Shown: positions 53,278 to 62,933 of the stretch, piece after piece | Position numbering within the stretch: position 1 is the stretch's first letter | Layout: each line of letters starts with the position of its first letter | Origin: CBDCUI01 sp965223115 | GTDB taxonomy: Bacteria; Pseudomonadota; Gammaproteobacteria; UBA4575 | Assembly (NCBI GenBank): GCA_965223115.1 | Contig: OZ244982.1 | Span: 1,736,001-1,800,000, forward strand | Direction: 5' to 3' | Length of the DNA: 64,000 nt | The notes under the pieces: model-generated | Seen by the model: the letters and a program-made list of their open reading frames with translations, nothing else | Told to the model about the DNA's origin: nothing | The model's database searches: none | Made by a program: the position numbers and the translations under genes

Positions 53278-54909
53278 TCATGGCCTGTATGCTAGAAACC
53301 CAGAAGTAATAGGGTAACGCCGATCTTTCCCAAAAGCTCGCCGTGTAATTTTCACTCCAGGAGGCGTTTGACGTCTTTTATATTCATTACGCAACACCAT
53401 ATTAGCCACTCTCTCTACTACTTTTCTATCAAAACCATCTGCTACAATTTGATCAATAGATAAATCCTGTTCTACGAATTTTTCTAAAATTGGATCTAAA
53501 ATTTCATACGCTGGCAAACTATCTTGATCAACCTGATCTGGAGAAAGTTCAGCAGAAGGAGGACGTGTAATAACACGCTCTGGAATAACTTTACTATGCT
53601 TATTTCTATAATTTGCCAATTCATACACCAGCGTTTTTGATACATCTTTTAGAGGCGCAAAACCACCTGCCGTATCACCATATAATGTTGCATAACCGAC
53701 CGACATTTCACTCTTATTACCAGTAGTCAATAACATCCTACCGGTTTTATTAGATACTGCCATAAGAAATAATCCACGAATACGAGATTGAATATTTTCT
53801 TCTGTCACATCTTGAGGATATCCTGCAAATATTGAAGCTAAACTTGTAGTAATTGCATTAAAAGCAGTTTCAATAGGTACTTCATCATATTGTACATTTA
53901 GTTGTTCAGCCATTTTTCTAGCATCTTCTATACTAATATCCGACGTATAATGAAAAGGCATCATAATGGCATGCACACGTTCTGCACCCAATGCATCTAC
54001 AGCGATTGCAAGTGTAAGCGCAGAATCAATGCCTCCTGATAACCCTAATACCACACTACCAAATTTATTTTTTTCTACATAATCTTTAACCCCTAACAGA
54101 ATAGCTTGATAAACTGAGTTTAGTCGTGACAACGATGAACACATAGAATCACTTTGCAATAAATCCCTTGTGTCTCTAGAGTAATGAATTACATAAACAC
54201 CTTCATTAAATGCTGGTGCTTGCAAACAAATTTCACTTTGCCTATTTATGCATAATGATTCACCATCAAAAACAAGCTCGTCTTGTCCGCCAACTTGATT
54301 TACATAAACGATAGGAAGTTTTTGTTCGGTTACACGTGCTTTTAATACTTTGATACGATCTTTTGTTTTATCTAAGCAGTATGGACTTGCATTAATATTG
54401 ATTACTAATTCAGCACCAGTTTCGGCACATTTTTGTATAGGATCAGGAAACCAGATATCTTCGCATATTGTAATCCCAACATTGATATCGTTTATTTCTA
54501 ATACACATGCATATTTACCACTCTGGAAATAACGCTTTTCATCAAATACCTCGTAATTCGGGAGCTGTTGTTTATGGTAGATTGCTAAAACGTTTGAATC
54601 TTTGATAATAAGTGCAGAATTATAGAGACCATCTTTTTCCTCTGTAGGAGCACCAACAATAATATAAATTCCAGAAACTTCTTTTTTTATTTTTTCAACA
54701 GATTGGCTAACTTGTTGCAAAATCGAAGTTCGGAACAGAAGATCCTCCAATGGATAACCTGTTAACGATAACTCTGAAAATACAACAATGTCAGCTTGTA
54801 AATGGTCTCGTGCATGATTGGCACTATCGATGACTTTTTGAGTGTTTCCTTCAACATCACCCACTAAAAAATTTAGTTGCGCAAGTGCAATAGCTAAGGT
54901 GTTTTTCAT
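53278..54909 (-). CDS. nadE: Glutamine-dependent NAD+ synthetase
   Basis: 543 residues: N-terminal nitrilase-like glutaminase (Glu in FSELSLTGYP, Lys in YHKQQLPNY, Cys in ITICEDIWFP) and C-terminal ATP-pyrophosphatase synthetase (LGLSGGIDSALTLAIAV). The last step to NAD, with ammonia drawn from glutamine. It follows sucD by 21 bases on the same strand, probably one unit. Confidence 0.97.
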   Translation of the reverse strand: MKNTLAIALAQLNFLVGDVEGNTQKVIDSANHARDHLQADIVVFSELSLTGYPLEDLLFRTSILQQVSQSVEKIKKEVSGIYIIVGAPTEEKDGLYNSALIIKDSNVLAIYHKQQLPNYEVFDEKRYFQSGKYACVLEINDINVGITICEDIWFPDPIQKCAETGAELVININASPYCLDKTKDRIKVLKARVTEQKLPIVYVNQVGGQDELVFDGESLCINRQSEICLQAPAFNEGVYVIHYSRDTRDLLQSDSMCSSLSRLNSVYQAILLGVKDYVEKNKFGSVVLGLSGGIDSALTLAIAVDALGAERVHAIMMPFHYTSDISIEDARKMAEQLNVQYDEVPIETAFNAITTSLASIFAGYPQDVTEENIQSRIRGLFLMAVSNKTGRMLLTTGNKSEMSVGYATLYGDTAGGFAPLKDVSKTLVYELANYRNKHSKVIPERVITRPPSAELSPDQVDQDSLPAYEILDPILEKFVEQDLSIDQIVADGFDRKVVERVANMVLRNEYKRRQTPPGVKITRRAFGKDRRYPITSGFLAYRP

Positions 54910-54930
54910 TACTAAAAAGCTAGAAATAAT

Positions 54931-55803
54931 TTAAATGCTAAGTAATTGTTTTATTTGCTTACCAATATCTGCTGGTGTACGCACCGTTGTCACACCTGCT
55001 TGTTCAAGTGCTTTGTACTTTTGTTCTGCAGTACCTTTCCCACCACTGATGATTGCACCCGCATGACCCATTCTTTTACCAGGTGGTGCCGTAACACCTG
55101 CTATATAGGCAACCACAGGCTTTGATATTTTTTCTTGTATGAATTCTGCCGCTTCTTCTTCAGATGTACCACCAATTTCACCTACCATGATAATTCCTTT
55201 GGTAGCCTTATCTTCTTCAAATAATTTTAAACAATCTATGAAATCTAGGCCGTGAATTGGGTCTCCTCCAATGCCCACACAAGTAGTTTGACCTAAACCA
55301 TGTTGTGTGGTTTGGTTAACTGCCACATACGTTAACGTTCCAGATCGAGATACAATGCCAACACCACCTGAGCGATGTATATCTCCTGGCATGATGCCGA
55401 TTTTGCATTCTTCGGGCGTGATTACACCTGGACAATTAGGTCCTATCAGAATTGAGTCACTATCTTTTAAAACTGCATTGACTTTAACCATATCGAGCAC
55501 AGGCAAGCCTTCTGTGATACAAACAATTAGCTTAATCTCTGCATTGATCGCTTCTAAAATGGCATCTGCAGCAAAAGCTGCTGGCACATAAATTACACTG
55601 GCATCTATCTCATGCTGTAACAGTGCTTGATCAATTGTGTCATAAACGGGAACTCCCAAATGCTTGGTACCACCTCGACCAGGAGTAACGCCAGCAGCCA
55701 TTTTCGTTCCATAATCAAGCGCTTGCTCAGTATGAAATGTACCTTGAGTGCCCGTGATACCTTGACACAACACGCGTGTGTTTTTGTTTATTAATATACT
55801 CAT
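54931..55803 (-). CDS. sucD: Succinyl-CoA synthetase alpha subunit
   Basis: 290 residues. CoA-binding N-terminal Rossmann fold (GITGTQGTFHTEQALDYGT), catalytic phospho-His in GHAGAIISGGKGTAEQK. Forms succinate with GTP/ATP synthesis in the TCA cycle. ATG at 55803, 21 bases after sucC. Confidence 0.98.
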   Translation of the reverse strand: MSILINKNTRVLCQGITGTQGTFHTEQALDYGTKMAAGVTPGRGGTKHLGVPVYDTIDQALLQHEIDASVIYVPAAFAADAILEAINAEIKLIVCITEGLPVLDMVKVNAVLKDSDSILIGPNCPGVITPEECKIGIMPGDIHRSGGVGIVSRSGTLTYVAVNQTTQHGLGQTTCVGIGGDPIHGLDFIDCLKLFEEDKATKGIIMVGEIGGTSEEEAAEFIQEKISKPVVAYIAGVTAPPGKRMGHAGAIISGGKGTAEQKYKALEQAGVTTVRTPADIGKQIKQLLSI

Positions 55804-55824
55804 GAATTTAGATTCTTATTGCGC

Positions 55825-56988
55825 TTACAAAACTGCTGACTGTATCGCTTGCTGTGCCCCTTCAGTTAAATTTGTTACAGGAATAATTGCAGCAGATTGA
55901 TTTTCAAGCAATACTTTACCTTCATCAGCATTAGTCCCTTGCAACAAAACAATAACCGGTATATGAAGTTCAATTTCTTGGATTGCTTCTAATATACCTT
56001 GTGCAATTAAATCACAACGCACAATACCACCAAAAATATTCACAAAAATTGATTTAACATTTTTGTCACTTAATACAAGCTTGAATGCTTCTGCTACTTT
56101 ACTCTGCGTAGTACCACCACCCACATCTAAAAAATTAGCTGGCTCACCACCGTGATGCTTAACTAAGTCCATTGTAGCCATTGCAAGACCTGCACCATTT
56201 ACAATACAACCTATATTTCCATCTAACTTAACGTAATTAAGCCCTAGCTTTTTAGCATTTGCCTCTGATTGTTTTTCTTGAGATATATCCCTTAAGCTTT
56301 CAATTTCTTTTTGGCGATAAAGCGCATTATCATCAAAATTAATCTTTGCATCTAAAGCAACAAGGTTGTTATTGCCATCAACAATCAACGGATTGATTTC
56401 AACTAGGCTACAATCTTTGTCTAAAAACAAGTTATATAAGCTTATTAATATTTTATGTAACTGCTTGATTAAGTCTTTATCTAGCTGCAATGCATAGCCG
56501 ATACTACTGATCTGATTAGACTGCAGTCCTACAGCAGGATGAATATATCTGGTAATAATTTTTTCTGGAGATTTAATTGCTACTTGTTCAATATCCATTC
56601 CCCCTTCAGCTGATGCAATAATTGCCACTCTCTTTGAGTCACGATCCACCAGCAAGGCGAGATAAATCTCTCTTTTTATTTTAGTAACTTCTTCTAATAG
56701 AACCGCATTAATGGGCAACCCATCTGCTCCTGTTTGCTTTGTAACTAATTTGTCACCCAGCATTTCACTAACAACTGAAGCCAATCGCACAGGATTATCA
56801 ACTTTTTTGATGCCACCCGCCTTTCCTCTACCCCCAGCATGAACTTGTGCTTTTACAATCCAGGCATGTTTTTCTACAGAACTGCAAATTGACTTGATGT
56901 CATCTCCTAATCGAATTACATGTGAAGCTAAAACAGGTATATTAAATTTTTTGAAGAGTTCTTTTGCTTGAAATTCGTGTATATTCAT
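55825..56988 (-). CDS. sucC: Succinyl-CoA synthetase beta subunit
   Basis: 387 residues. ATP-grasp N-terminal part (MNIHEFQAKELFKKFNIPV, VKAQVHAGGRGKAGG) and ligase C-terminal domain (NIFGGIVRCDLIA, LQGTNADEGK). First gene of sucC-sucD-nadE. sucAB/lpd are not adjacent, so the TCA genes are split. Divergent from pilS. Confidence 0.98.
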   Translation of the reverse strand: MNIHEFQAKELFKKFNIPVLASHVIRLGDDIKSICSSVEKHAWIVKAQVHAGGRGKAGGIKKVDNPVRLASVVSEMLGDKLVTKQTGADGLPINAVLLEEVTKIKREIYLALLVDRDSKRVAIIASAEGGMDIEQVAIKSPEKIITRYIHPAVGLQSNQISSIGYALQLDKDLIKQLHKILISLYNLFLDKDCSLVEINPLIVDGNNNLVALDAKINFDDNALYRQKEIESLRDISQEKQSEANAKKLGLNYVKLDGNIGCIVNGAGLAMATMDLVKHHGGEPANFLDVGGGTTQSKVAEAFKLVLSDKNVKSIFVNIFGGIVRCDLIAQGILEAIQEIELHIPVIVLLQGTNADEGKVLLENQSAAIIPVTNLTEGAQQAIQSAVL

Positions 56989-57117
56989 TTTCTGGATTAT
57001 AGGTTGAATTGCTGAATATTATTGACGAATATTACAGTATATTGAACTTAAACGAGTAGCAGCTTGCTATACTTGCATTTTATGTTGATTGTATCAGTTT
57101 AGAAATTCACCACTATT

Positions 57118-58719
57118 ATGAGCAGTTTCTTAGGCGATACAACGAACCAGGCATGGTCTGCACTACGACTATTTAGTCTCTACCGAATTATTGTTGCTGC
57201 TATATTTTTAGCACTTGCATTATTAATCAACAAAGTATCCTTTCTTAATTCCGATAGCCCTGCCTTATTGCAGTGGGTTACCGGAATTTATTCCTTAGTT
57301 ACAGTCACAACCCTCATTGCAGCTTATTTTAGGTGGGTGCCTTATAAGACTCTTGTTTATTCAATCGTACTTATAGACATCGTAGTCATCATACTGGTCA
57401 TGCATGCATTTGGCGGGATCACCAATGGTTTTGGCACATTGTTAATTGCTGTTGTTGCAGCCGGAGGATTATTACTTCCAGGAAGATCAGCACTTTTATT
57501 TGCAGCCCTCGCAACGATTGCACTCCTGTTTCACGAGAGTTATGTAAATTTACAGGGCATATTTGAAAAAATGGCCTACACTCAAGCAGGACTTCTGGGT
57601 GCCGCTTTATTTGCTACAGCACTTCTTGCTATCACACTAGCTAAACGTGCCACAGAAAGTGCAGAACTCGCCGCAAAACGCGGCATTGACTTAGCTAATC
57701 TTGCTAAATTAAACGAACATCTTATCAATAGAATGGACTCTGGCATTATGGTGGTTGACGATGATGGAACCATACGCATGACCAACCACGCTGCATGGAA
57801 ATTACTGGATGAACCTGAGCTTAATAAACAAACTAAACTATTTGATATTTCAGCACCACTGTTTGATTTATTCACATCATGGAAACAAACCAGTGAACAA
57901 CCCGAATTCAGGACCTTTGCTGGAAAACTTAACCGTCCTGAAAAATCAGATTTACAAATTCGCATCACGCCAATCGGTTCAAGAAGACATGACAAGGGTT
58001 CAGTCATTTATTTGAGTGATAACAAAGAACTAGATCGCCAAGTACAAGAAACCAAACTCGCCTCATTGGGCCGACTTACTGCAAGCATTGCGCATGAAAT
58101 TCGTAACCCTCTAGGCGCAATCAGTCATGCTGCACAGTTACTCGATGAGTCCACAGAACTACACAAAGCAGATAAGCGTTTAGCTACAATTATTCAATAT
58201 CAATCTATACGGCTCAATAACATTATTAACAATGTTTTACGTTTATCGCGTAAAGACAGTGCTAAACCTGAAACGATAACTTTACGTTCATGGCTAACTA
58301 AATTCATTGCAGAATTTACACGCACAAATGATTTGCCTGATGATTGGATTTCATTAAAAGTTACCCCTCAAGACAGCAGTGTGACGATGGATGCAAGCCA
58401 CTTACATCAAGTACTTTGGAATTTATGCAAAAATGCAAGAAAATATGGCTCAAACAATGACACATCGGCAAAAATTCAAATATCAGCCAAGATTATTAAA
58501 GACTCACAAAATGGATATCTTGATGTCATCGACTCTGGGCCTGGTATAAGTAAAGAGCATCAAGCACAACTTTTTGAGCCTTTTTTCACCACCAGTGATA
58601 CCGGTACGGGGTTAGGCTTATACCTCTCACGCGAATTATGCAAGAACAATGGTGGAGATTTACGCTATATTTACACACCTGAAGGCGGTAGCTGCTTTAG
58701 AATAGAATTTCCTGCATAA
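57118..58719 (+). CDS. pilS: Two-component sensor kinase PilS
   Basis: 533 residues. About six N-terminal helices, a PAS-like region (MDSGIMVVDDDGTIRMTNHAA), HisKA with the phospho-His in SIAHEIRNPLGAISHA, and a C-terminal ATPase (DSGPGISKEHQAQLFEPFF). In Pseudomonas PilS senses pilin in the membrane. It is 17 bases upstream of the regulator gene. Confidence 0.93.
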   Translation: MSSFLGDTTNQAWSALRLFSLYRIIVAAIFLALALLINKVSFLNSDSPALLQWVTGIYSLVTVTTLIAAYFRWVPYKTLVYSIVLIDIVVIILVMHAFGGITNGFGTLLIAVVAAGGLLLPGRSALLFAALATIALLFHESYVNLQGIFEKMAYTQAGLLGAALFATALLAITLAKRATESAELAAKRGIDLANLAKLNEHLINRMDSGIMVVDDDGTIRMTNHAAWKLLDEPELNKQTKLFDISAPLFDLFTSWKQTSEQPEFRTFAGKLNRPEKSDLQIRITPIGSRRHDKGSVIYLSDNKELDRQVQETKLASLGRLTASIAHEIRNPLGAISHAAQLLDESTELHKADKRLATIIQYQSIRLNNIINNVLRLSRKDSAKPETITLRSWLTKFIAEFTRTNDLPDDWISLKVTPQDSSVTMDASHLHQVLWNLCKNARKYGSNNDTSAKIQISAKIIKDSQNGYLDVIDSGPGISKEHQAQLFEPFFTTSDTGTGLGLYLSRELCKNNGGDLRYIYTPEGGSCFRIEFPA

Positions 58720-58736
58720 GCTTTATCCGGAGAACC

Positions 58737-60098
58737 ATGGCATTGAAAAATGTGTTAGTCGTAGATGACGAACCCGACATTCGGGAACTGCTAGAAATTA
58801 CGCTAAGCCGCATGAACTTAGAATCTCATGCGGCTGCCAATGTGCGTGAAGCCAAGTCATTACTCGACAACGAGCAATTTGATTTATGTCTAACAGACAT
58901 GAAACTGCCAGATGGTAACGGCATTGAGTTAGTCGAGCATATCCAAGCGCAATACCCTCATATACCTGTAGCCGTCATCACGGCTTTTGGCAGTATGGAT
59001 GCAGCGATTAAAGCACTTAAAGCCGGTGCCTTTGATTTTGTATCTAAACCCATTGATTTAAAAATTTTACGTGGTCTAGTAGATAGCGCATTAAAAGTAG
59101 CCAGCACACCAGTAGATCAACCAAAAACAATAAAACAACAAAAGCTTTTGGGTGAATCAGATGCAATGCAGGTTTTACGTGAAAAAATTGATAAATTATC
59201 ACGCAGTCAAGCACCTGTATATTTAAGAGGTGAATCAGGCGTAGGCAAAGAACTCGTTGCAAAACAAATTCATGATTTAGGCCCACGGGCATCAGCAAAT
59301 TTCATACCAGTAAATTGTGGTGCTATTCCTACTGAACTCATGGAAAGTGAATTCTTTGGCCACATGAAGGGTAGTTTTACAGGTGCGGTAAGTGATAAAG
59401 AAGGATTATTTCAGGCTGCCAATGGTGGGACATTATTCTTAGATGAAATTGCTGAACTCCCCATCCACATGCAAGTAAAGCTTTTACGCGCCATACAAGA
59501 AAAAGCGATTAAACCAATTGGCGGACAAAAAGAAATTCCAGTAGATATTCGTTTACTAAGTGCAACACATAAAGACTTAGCAGCAGAAGTAGATAAAGGA
59601 ACTTTTCGACAAGATTTATATTATCGAATCAACGTTATTGAACTGAATATTCCACCGCTACGGGATCGCATAAGCGACCTTGCTATTTTATCTGAATTCA
59701 TGCTGACAAAAATTTCACAACAAAACCAAGATGGCACATACAGGATTTCTAAAGATGCTATTGAAAAACTTCAAAATTATCCATTTCCTGGCAATATTCG
59801 CGAATTAGAGAATATACTTGAACGTGCCGCCACGCTTTGTGAAGGGCATGAAATTACGGCTTACGATTTGGATTTGCCTGAAACTAAAGGTTCATCTGAA
59901 TCAGATTCAACAAAACCTGATGAATCTTCCATCAGCCTTTCTGTCGATCAACTAGAAGATTATTTAATCCAAAAAGAACGTAAAGCAATCATTGCTGCCT
60001 TAGAAAAAACACGCTGGAATAAAACCGCTGCAGCCAAATTACTAGGAATTACTTTTCGCCAACTACGCTATCGCTTACAAAAACTAGAACTTGAATAA
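58737..60098 (+). CDS. pilR: Sigma-54-dependent response regulator PilR
   Basis: 453 residues, NtrC type. Receiver domain (VVDDEPDIRELL, phospho-acceptor in LTDMKLPDG), AAA+ domain with GESGVGKELVAKQ and the sigma-54 contact loop reading GSFTGA (usual GAFTGA), and a C-terminal Fis-like HTH (NKTAAAKLLGITFRQLRYRL). It activates pilA, 304 bases downstream, with PilS as its kinase. Confidence 0.95.
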   Translation: MALKNVLVVDDEPDIRELLEITLSRMNLESHAAANVREAKSLLDNEQFDLCLTDMKLPDGNGIELVEHIQAQYPHIPVAVITAFGSMDAAIKALKAGAFDFVSKPIDLKILRGLVDSALKVASTPVDQPKTIKQQKLLGESDAMQVLREKIDKLSRSQAPVYLRGESGVGKELVAKQIHDLGPRASANFIPVNCGAIPTELMESEFFGHMKGSFTGAVSDKEGLFQAANGGTLFLDEIAELPIHMQVKLLRAIQEKAIKPIGGQKEIPVDIRLLSATHKDLAAEVDKGTFRQDLYYRINVIELNIPPLRDRISDLAILSEFMLTKISQQNQDGTYRISKDAIEKLQNYPFPGNIRELENILERAATLCEGHEITAYDLDLPETKGSSESDSTKPDESSISLSVDQLEDYLIQKERKAIIAALEKTRWNKTAAAKLLGITFRQLRYRLQKLELE

Positions 60099-60108
60099 GT
60101 CAAGAAAC

Positions 60109-60154
60109 TGACATTTTTTGTCACTCTTGAACATGAACACCAGCCGGGTGACAC
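60109..60154 (+). promoter_or_regulatory. Candidate PilR binding sites upstream of pilA
   Basis: TGACATTTTTTGTCA (60109-60123) is an inverted pair of TGTCA words and GTGACAC (60148-60154) is a third copy. TGTC-containing words are the known core of PilR sites. They lie about 90-130 bases upstream of the candidate sigma-54 promoter, a normal enhancer distance. Confidence 0.5.
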
Positions 60155-60240
60155 AAAATACCGCTTATCTGAAGATCCATTACATAACAGACATCTTGAA
60201 ACATACTGTTTTATAGAGAGTTATTACTCCTAATGGAACT

Positions 60241-60256
60241 TGGCATGATACCTGTA
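60241..60256 (+). promoter_or_regulatory. Candidate sigma-54 promoter of pilA
   Basis: TGGCATGATACCTGTA fits TGGCACG-N4-TTGCW at most positions with the correct GG-to-G spacing; the -12 C is T here, a weakness. A leader of about 140 bases follows before the pilA ATG. Expected from the adjacent PilR gene. Confidence 0.5.
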
Positions 60257-60402
60257 TATATACAGATAGGATTGCTCCATTAGCGTGGTAGTAGTCACCA
60301 GTTTTTCCGGAGTTGGAGTCGTTAAAGACTCTATCAGCAAGGAGTGCTGGGTTTTTAACGTTCAACTTAGATTTTAATTTTTAATGAGGATAGGAGATTC
60401 CC

Positions 60403-60855
60403 ATGAAAAAAGTACAACAAGGTTTTACCTTAATCGAATTAATGATTGTGGTAGCAATTATCGGTATTCTTGCTGCGATTGCTATTCCTGCATATCAGGA
60501 TTACACAGTACGAGCAAAAGTGTCCGAAGTGATCAATGCCGGTTCACCTGCTAAAACTGCTGTATCTGAATACTTCATCTCGCAGAACCGCATGCCAAGT
60601 ACTCAGGCATTAGCTGGTTTCAGCACCACAATAGGTAGTAAGTATGTCGATCAAGTTACTATGACCTCTGCATCTACTACAACAGCTACTCTTACTATTA
60701 CCGCAACTACTGCAGCAAATGCAATTGGTGGTAACGTCGCTGCATCGCAAACCGTTCTAATGCAAGGCACAGGCATTGCGGGACAGAATGTAGATTGGGA
60801 CTGTGTACCAGGTACTATTTTGCCAAAATACCTGCCTGCAGACTGCAGATTATAA
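60403..60855 (+). CDS. pilA: Type IV major pilin PilA
   Basis: 150 residues. Prepilin leader MKKVQQG cleaved before FTLIELMIVVAIIGILAAIA, with the key Glu at mature position 5. A C-terminal Cys pair (DWDCVP...ADCRL) forms the disulfide D-region. The middle is Thr/Ser/Ala rich (TSASTTTATLTITATT), good candidates for O-glycosylation. A strong terminator follows the gene. Preceded by a long leader (60257-60402) with an AGGA ribosome site. Confidence 0.95.
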   Translation: MKKVQQGFTLIELMIVVAIIGILAAIAIPAYQDYTVRAKVSEVINAGSPAKTAVSEYFISQNRMPSTQALAGFSTTIGSKYVDQVTMTSASTTTATLTITATTAANAIGGNVAASQTVLMQGTGIAGQNVDWDCVPGTILPKYLPADCRL

Positions 60856-60890
60856 TTTTTAATAACTTCTTTATTAAAATTTAATCTTTT

Positions 60891-60923
60891 AAAAGCGCCC
60901 TTACTGTATAGGGCGCTTTTTTT
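60891..60923 (+). terminator. Rho-independent terminator after pilA
   Basis: AAAAGCGCCC-ttactgtata-GGGCGCTTTTTTT, 36 bases after the pilA stop, with a seven-T tail. It separates the abundant pilin message from the downstream glycosyltransferase genes. Confidence 0.9.
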
Positions 60924-60941
60924 ATGGGTACAATAAAATTC

Positions 60942-62897
60942 ATGAGTCGAATCTCTCTAAAAACATTTTTTCTTTTTTTTCTATTTCTATTAATTACGAT
61001 TACAGTTTACTTACCTGGTCTTAGTGACGGATTTTATTTTGATGACTACCCAAATATAGTTGATAACCAATTACTGCATGTAGAAAGCCCTACTTTAACT
61101 AGTTTTTGGCAAGCTGCATGGTCAGGTAATAGCAGCTCTTTTGGTAGACCACTTGCTTATCTTAGCTTTAGCTTAAACTCTTATTTCAGCGGCCTGGATG
61201 CTCAAGCTATGAAAGTCACTAATTTAACTATTCATCTAATTGTAGGGATTTTACTTTTTTTCTTAAGCCGAATGCTTTTAGGATATATCAGCCAAAGCAA
61301 AAATATAAATATAGATGTTAACTTAATTAGTATTTTAACGTGCAGCATTTGGTTAATACATCCAATCAATTTAACCTGTGTTTTATACATTGTGCAAAGA
61401 ATGGCAAGTCTATGCGCACTTTTTACTATTTTAGCAATACTATGTTACGTATATTTCCGCATCAGACAAATTAAATTTAATGGTCAATGGTTACCTTTAA
61501 TTTTCTTTACGACTTTATTTAGCTTATTAGCCTTCCTAACAAAAGAAAATGCTGTTCTTATAATCTTCTACTTAACATGCATAGAAGTATTTATTTTTAG
61601 ATTTAATACTTTAAGAAATATAGATAAAACCATTTTGAAAAGCTGCTTTGTTACAGCTTATGTAATAGTGTTTGCTATTTTAATCTTGTTTCTCATATTT
61701 AATGCTACATGGCTTGAGAATGGATATGAATATCGAAACTTCACTATGTCAGAAAGATTATTTACCGAATCGAGAGCGCTTGTTTGGTATTTAAGAATGA
61801 TCATAACTCCAAGCATTACAGAGATGGGCTTATATTTAGATGATTTCAGCATATCAACATCTTTGTTTCAGCCTTTAAGCACGATTTTCAGCATTAGCTT
61901 AATATCACTACTAATAATTTTAGGAGTGCGACTCACTAAAACTAAATGTTTCTTAATCTCATTTGGGATATTTTGGTTTTTTTCTGGACATTTACTGGAA
62001 TCTACCATTATTCCTTTAGAACTTGTTTTTGAACATAGAAATTACTTACCTTCTTTTGGCATATTTATCGCTTTAGCATTTACTGCAGAACGACTTTTAA
62101 ACAATAAAAAATTTCGCTATGCAGCACCTATTGCATGCATTGGATGGATTGCTCTAACTGCATATACAACATATGCTCGTGCAGAACAGTGGAAAACTCC
62201 TCTGCAACTTGCACTCTATCATGTTGAGAACCATCCAGATTCAGCACGTGCACACACAAATTTGGCTGGACAATATGCGGCTTATACAAAGTCTAATAAC
62301 GGTAAAATAGATCAAGAGATATTTGAAAAAACAGACTACCACTTCAAAAAAGCTGCAATGCTCGATCCATGCTGTTCAAGCAATTTAGTTGCGAGGTTTA
62401 TATTTTATAATCTACATGAAAAAAAATTACCCCCGTCAGAATTTGCTTATTTAATCGACTCACTAAAGCATAATAAAATTGATCCAGGAACACATATTGC
62501 TTTAAAAAATTTAACATTTTGCATTATTGAAAATATTTGTGATTTATCTACTGAAGAATACATGAAAGTCATGTATGCACCCTTATCTATCGAAAGAGCT
62601 GATAAGACGAATTTACCTTATATACTAGTATCTTTAGCTGAATACTATGCAGCCATATTAAATGATTTTGATACAGCAATTAAACTAATCAAAAATGTAA
62701 TTGTAGAACAACCAAAACAGCTTAATTATCGTTTCTTATTAGTAAAGTTTTTAGCCCATTCCGGCGCATACAATGAAGCTATTAATGAATTGAAATTTAT
62801 TCAAGAAAAGGATAAGTTTGGAATTTATATGGCACATTCGAAATTATGGCAAAATTTAATTCGATCAGAGCTAAAAAAACAGTTTACTACTAATTAG
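60942..62897 (+). CDS. GT-C type membrane glycosyltransferase with C-terminal TPR region
   Basis: 651 residues from the ATG at 60942 (another ATG at 60924 sits at the end of the pilA terminator). About ten to twelve helices in the first 430 residues. A first-loop acidic motif (FYFDDYPNI) and EHRNYLPS before the last helices resemble PMT/TMTC-type transferases that use polyprenyl-phosphate sugars. A helical tail with TPR-like repeats (AHTNLAGQYAAY, LNYRFLLVKFLAHSGAYNEAINEL) follows, probably periplasmic. Its position directly after pilA suggests pilin O-glycosylation, but another surface acceptor is possible. Confidence 0.75.
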   Translation: MSRISLKTFFLFFLFLLITITVYLPGLSDGFYFDDYPNIVDNQLLHVESPTLTSFWQAAWSGNSSSFGRPLAYLSFSLNSYFSGLDAQAMKVTNLTIHLIVGILLFFLSRMLLGYISQSKNINIDVNLISILTCSIWLIHPINLTCVLYIVQRMASLCALFTILAILCYVYFRIRQIKFNGQWLPLIFFTTLFSLLAFLTKENAVLIIFYLTCIEVFIFRFNTLRNIDKTILKSCFVTAYVIVFAILILFLIFNATWLENGYEYRNFTMSERLFTESRALVWYLRMIITPSITEMGLYLDDFSISTSLFQPLSTIFSISLISLLIILGVRLTKTKCFLISFGIFWFFSGHLLESTIIPLELVFEHRNYLPSFGIFIALAFTAERLLNNKKFRYAAPIACIGWIALTAYTTYARAEQWKTPLQLALYHVENHPDSARAHTNLAGQYAAYTKSNNGKIDQEIFEKTDYHFKKAAMLDPCCSSNLVARFIFYNLHEKKLPPSEFAYLIDSLKHNKIDPGTHIALKNLTFCIIENICDLSTEEYMKVMYAPLSIERADKTNLPYILVSLAEYYAAILNDFDTAIKLIKNVIVEQPKQLNYRFLLVKFLAHSGAYNEAINELKFIQEKDKFGIYMAHSKLWQNLIRSELKKQFTTN

Positions 62898-62933
62898 TTA
62901 TTTTTAATATTACGCTAGAATACCCAACTATTT

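Noticed and set aside
57582..58007. 141-codon minus-strand frame opposite pilS
   Set aside because: Antisense shadow within a gene with complete histidine kinase motifs.
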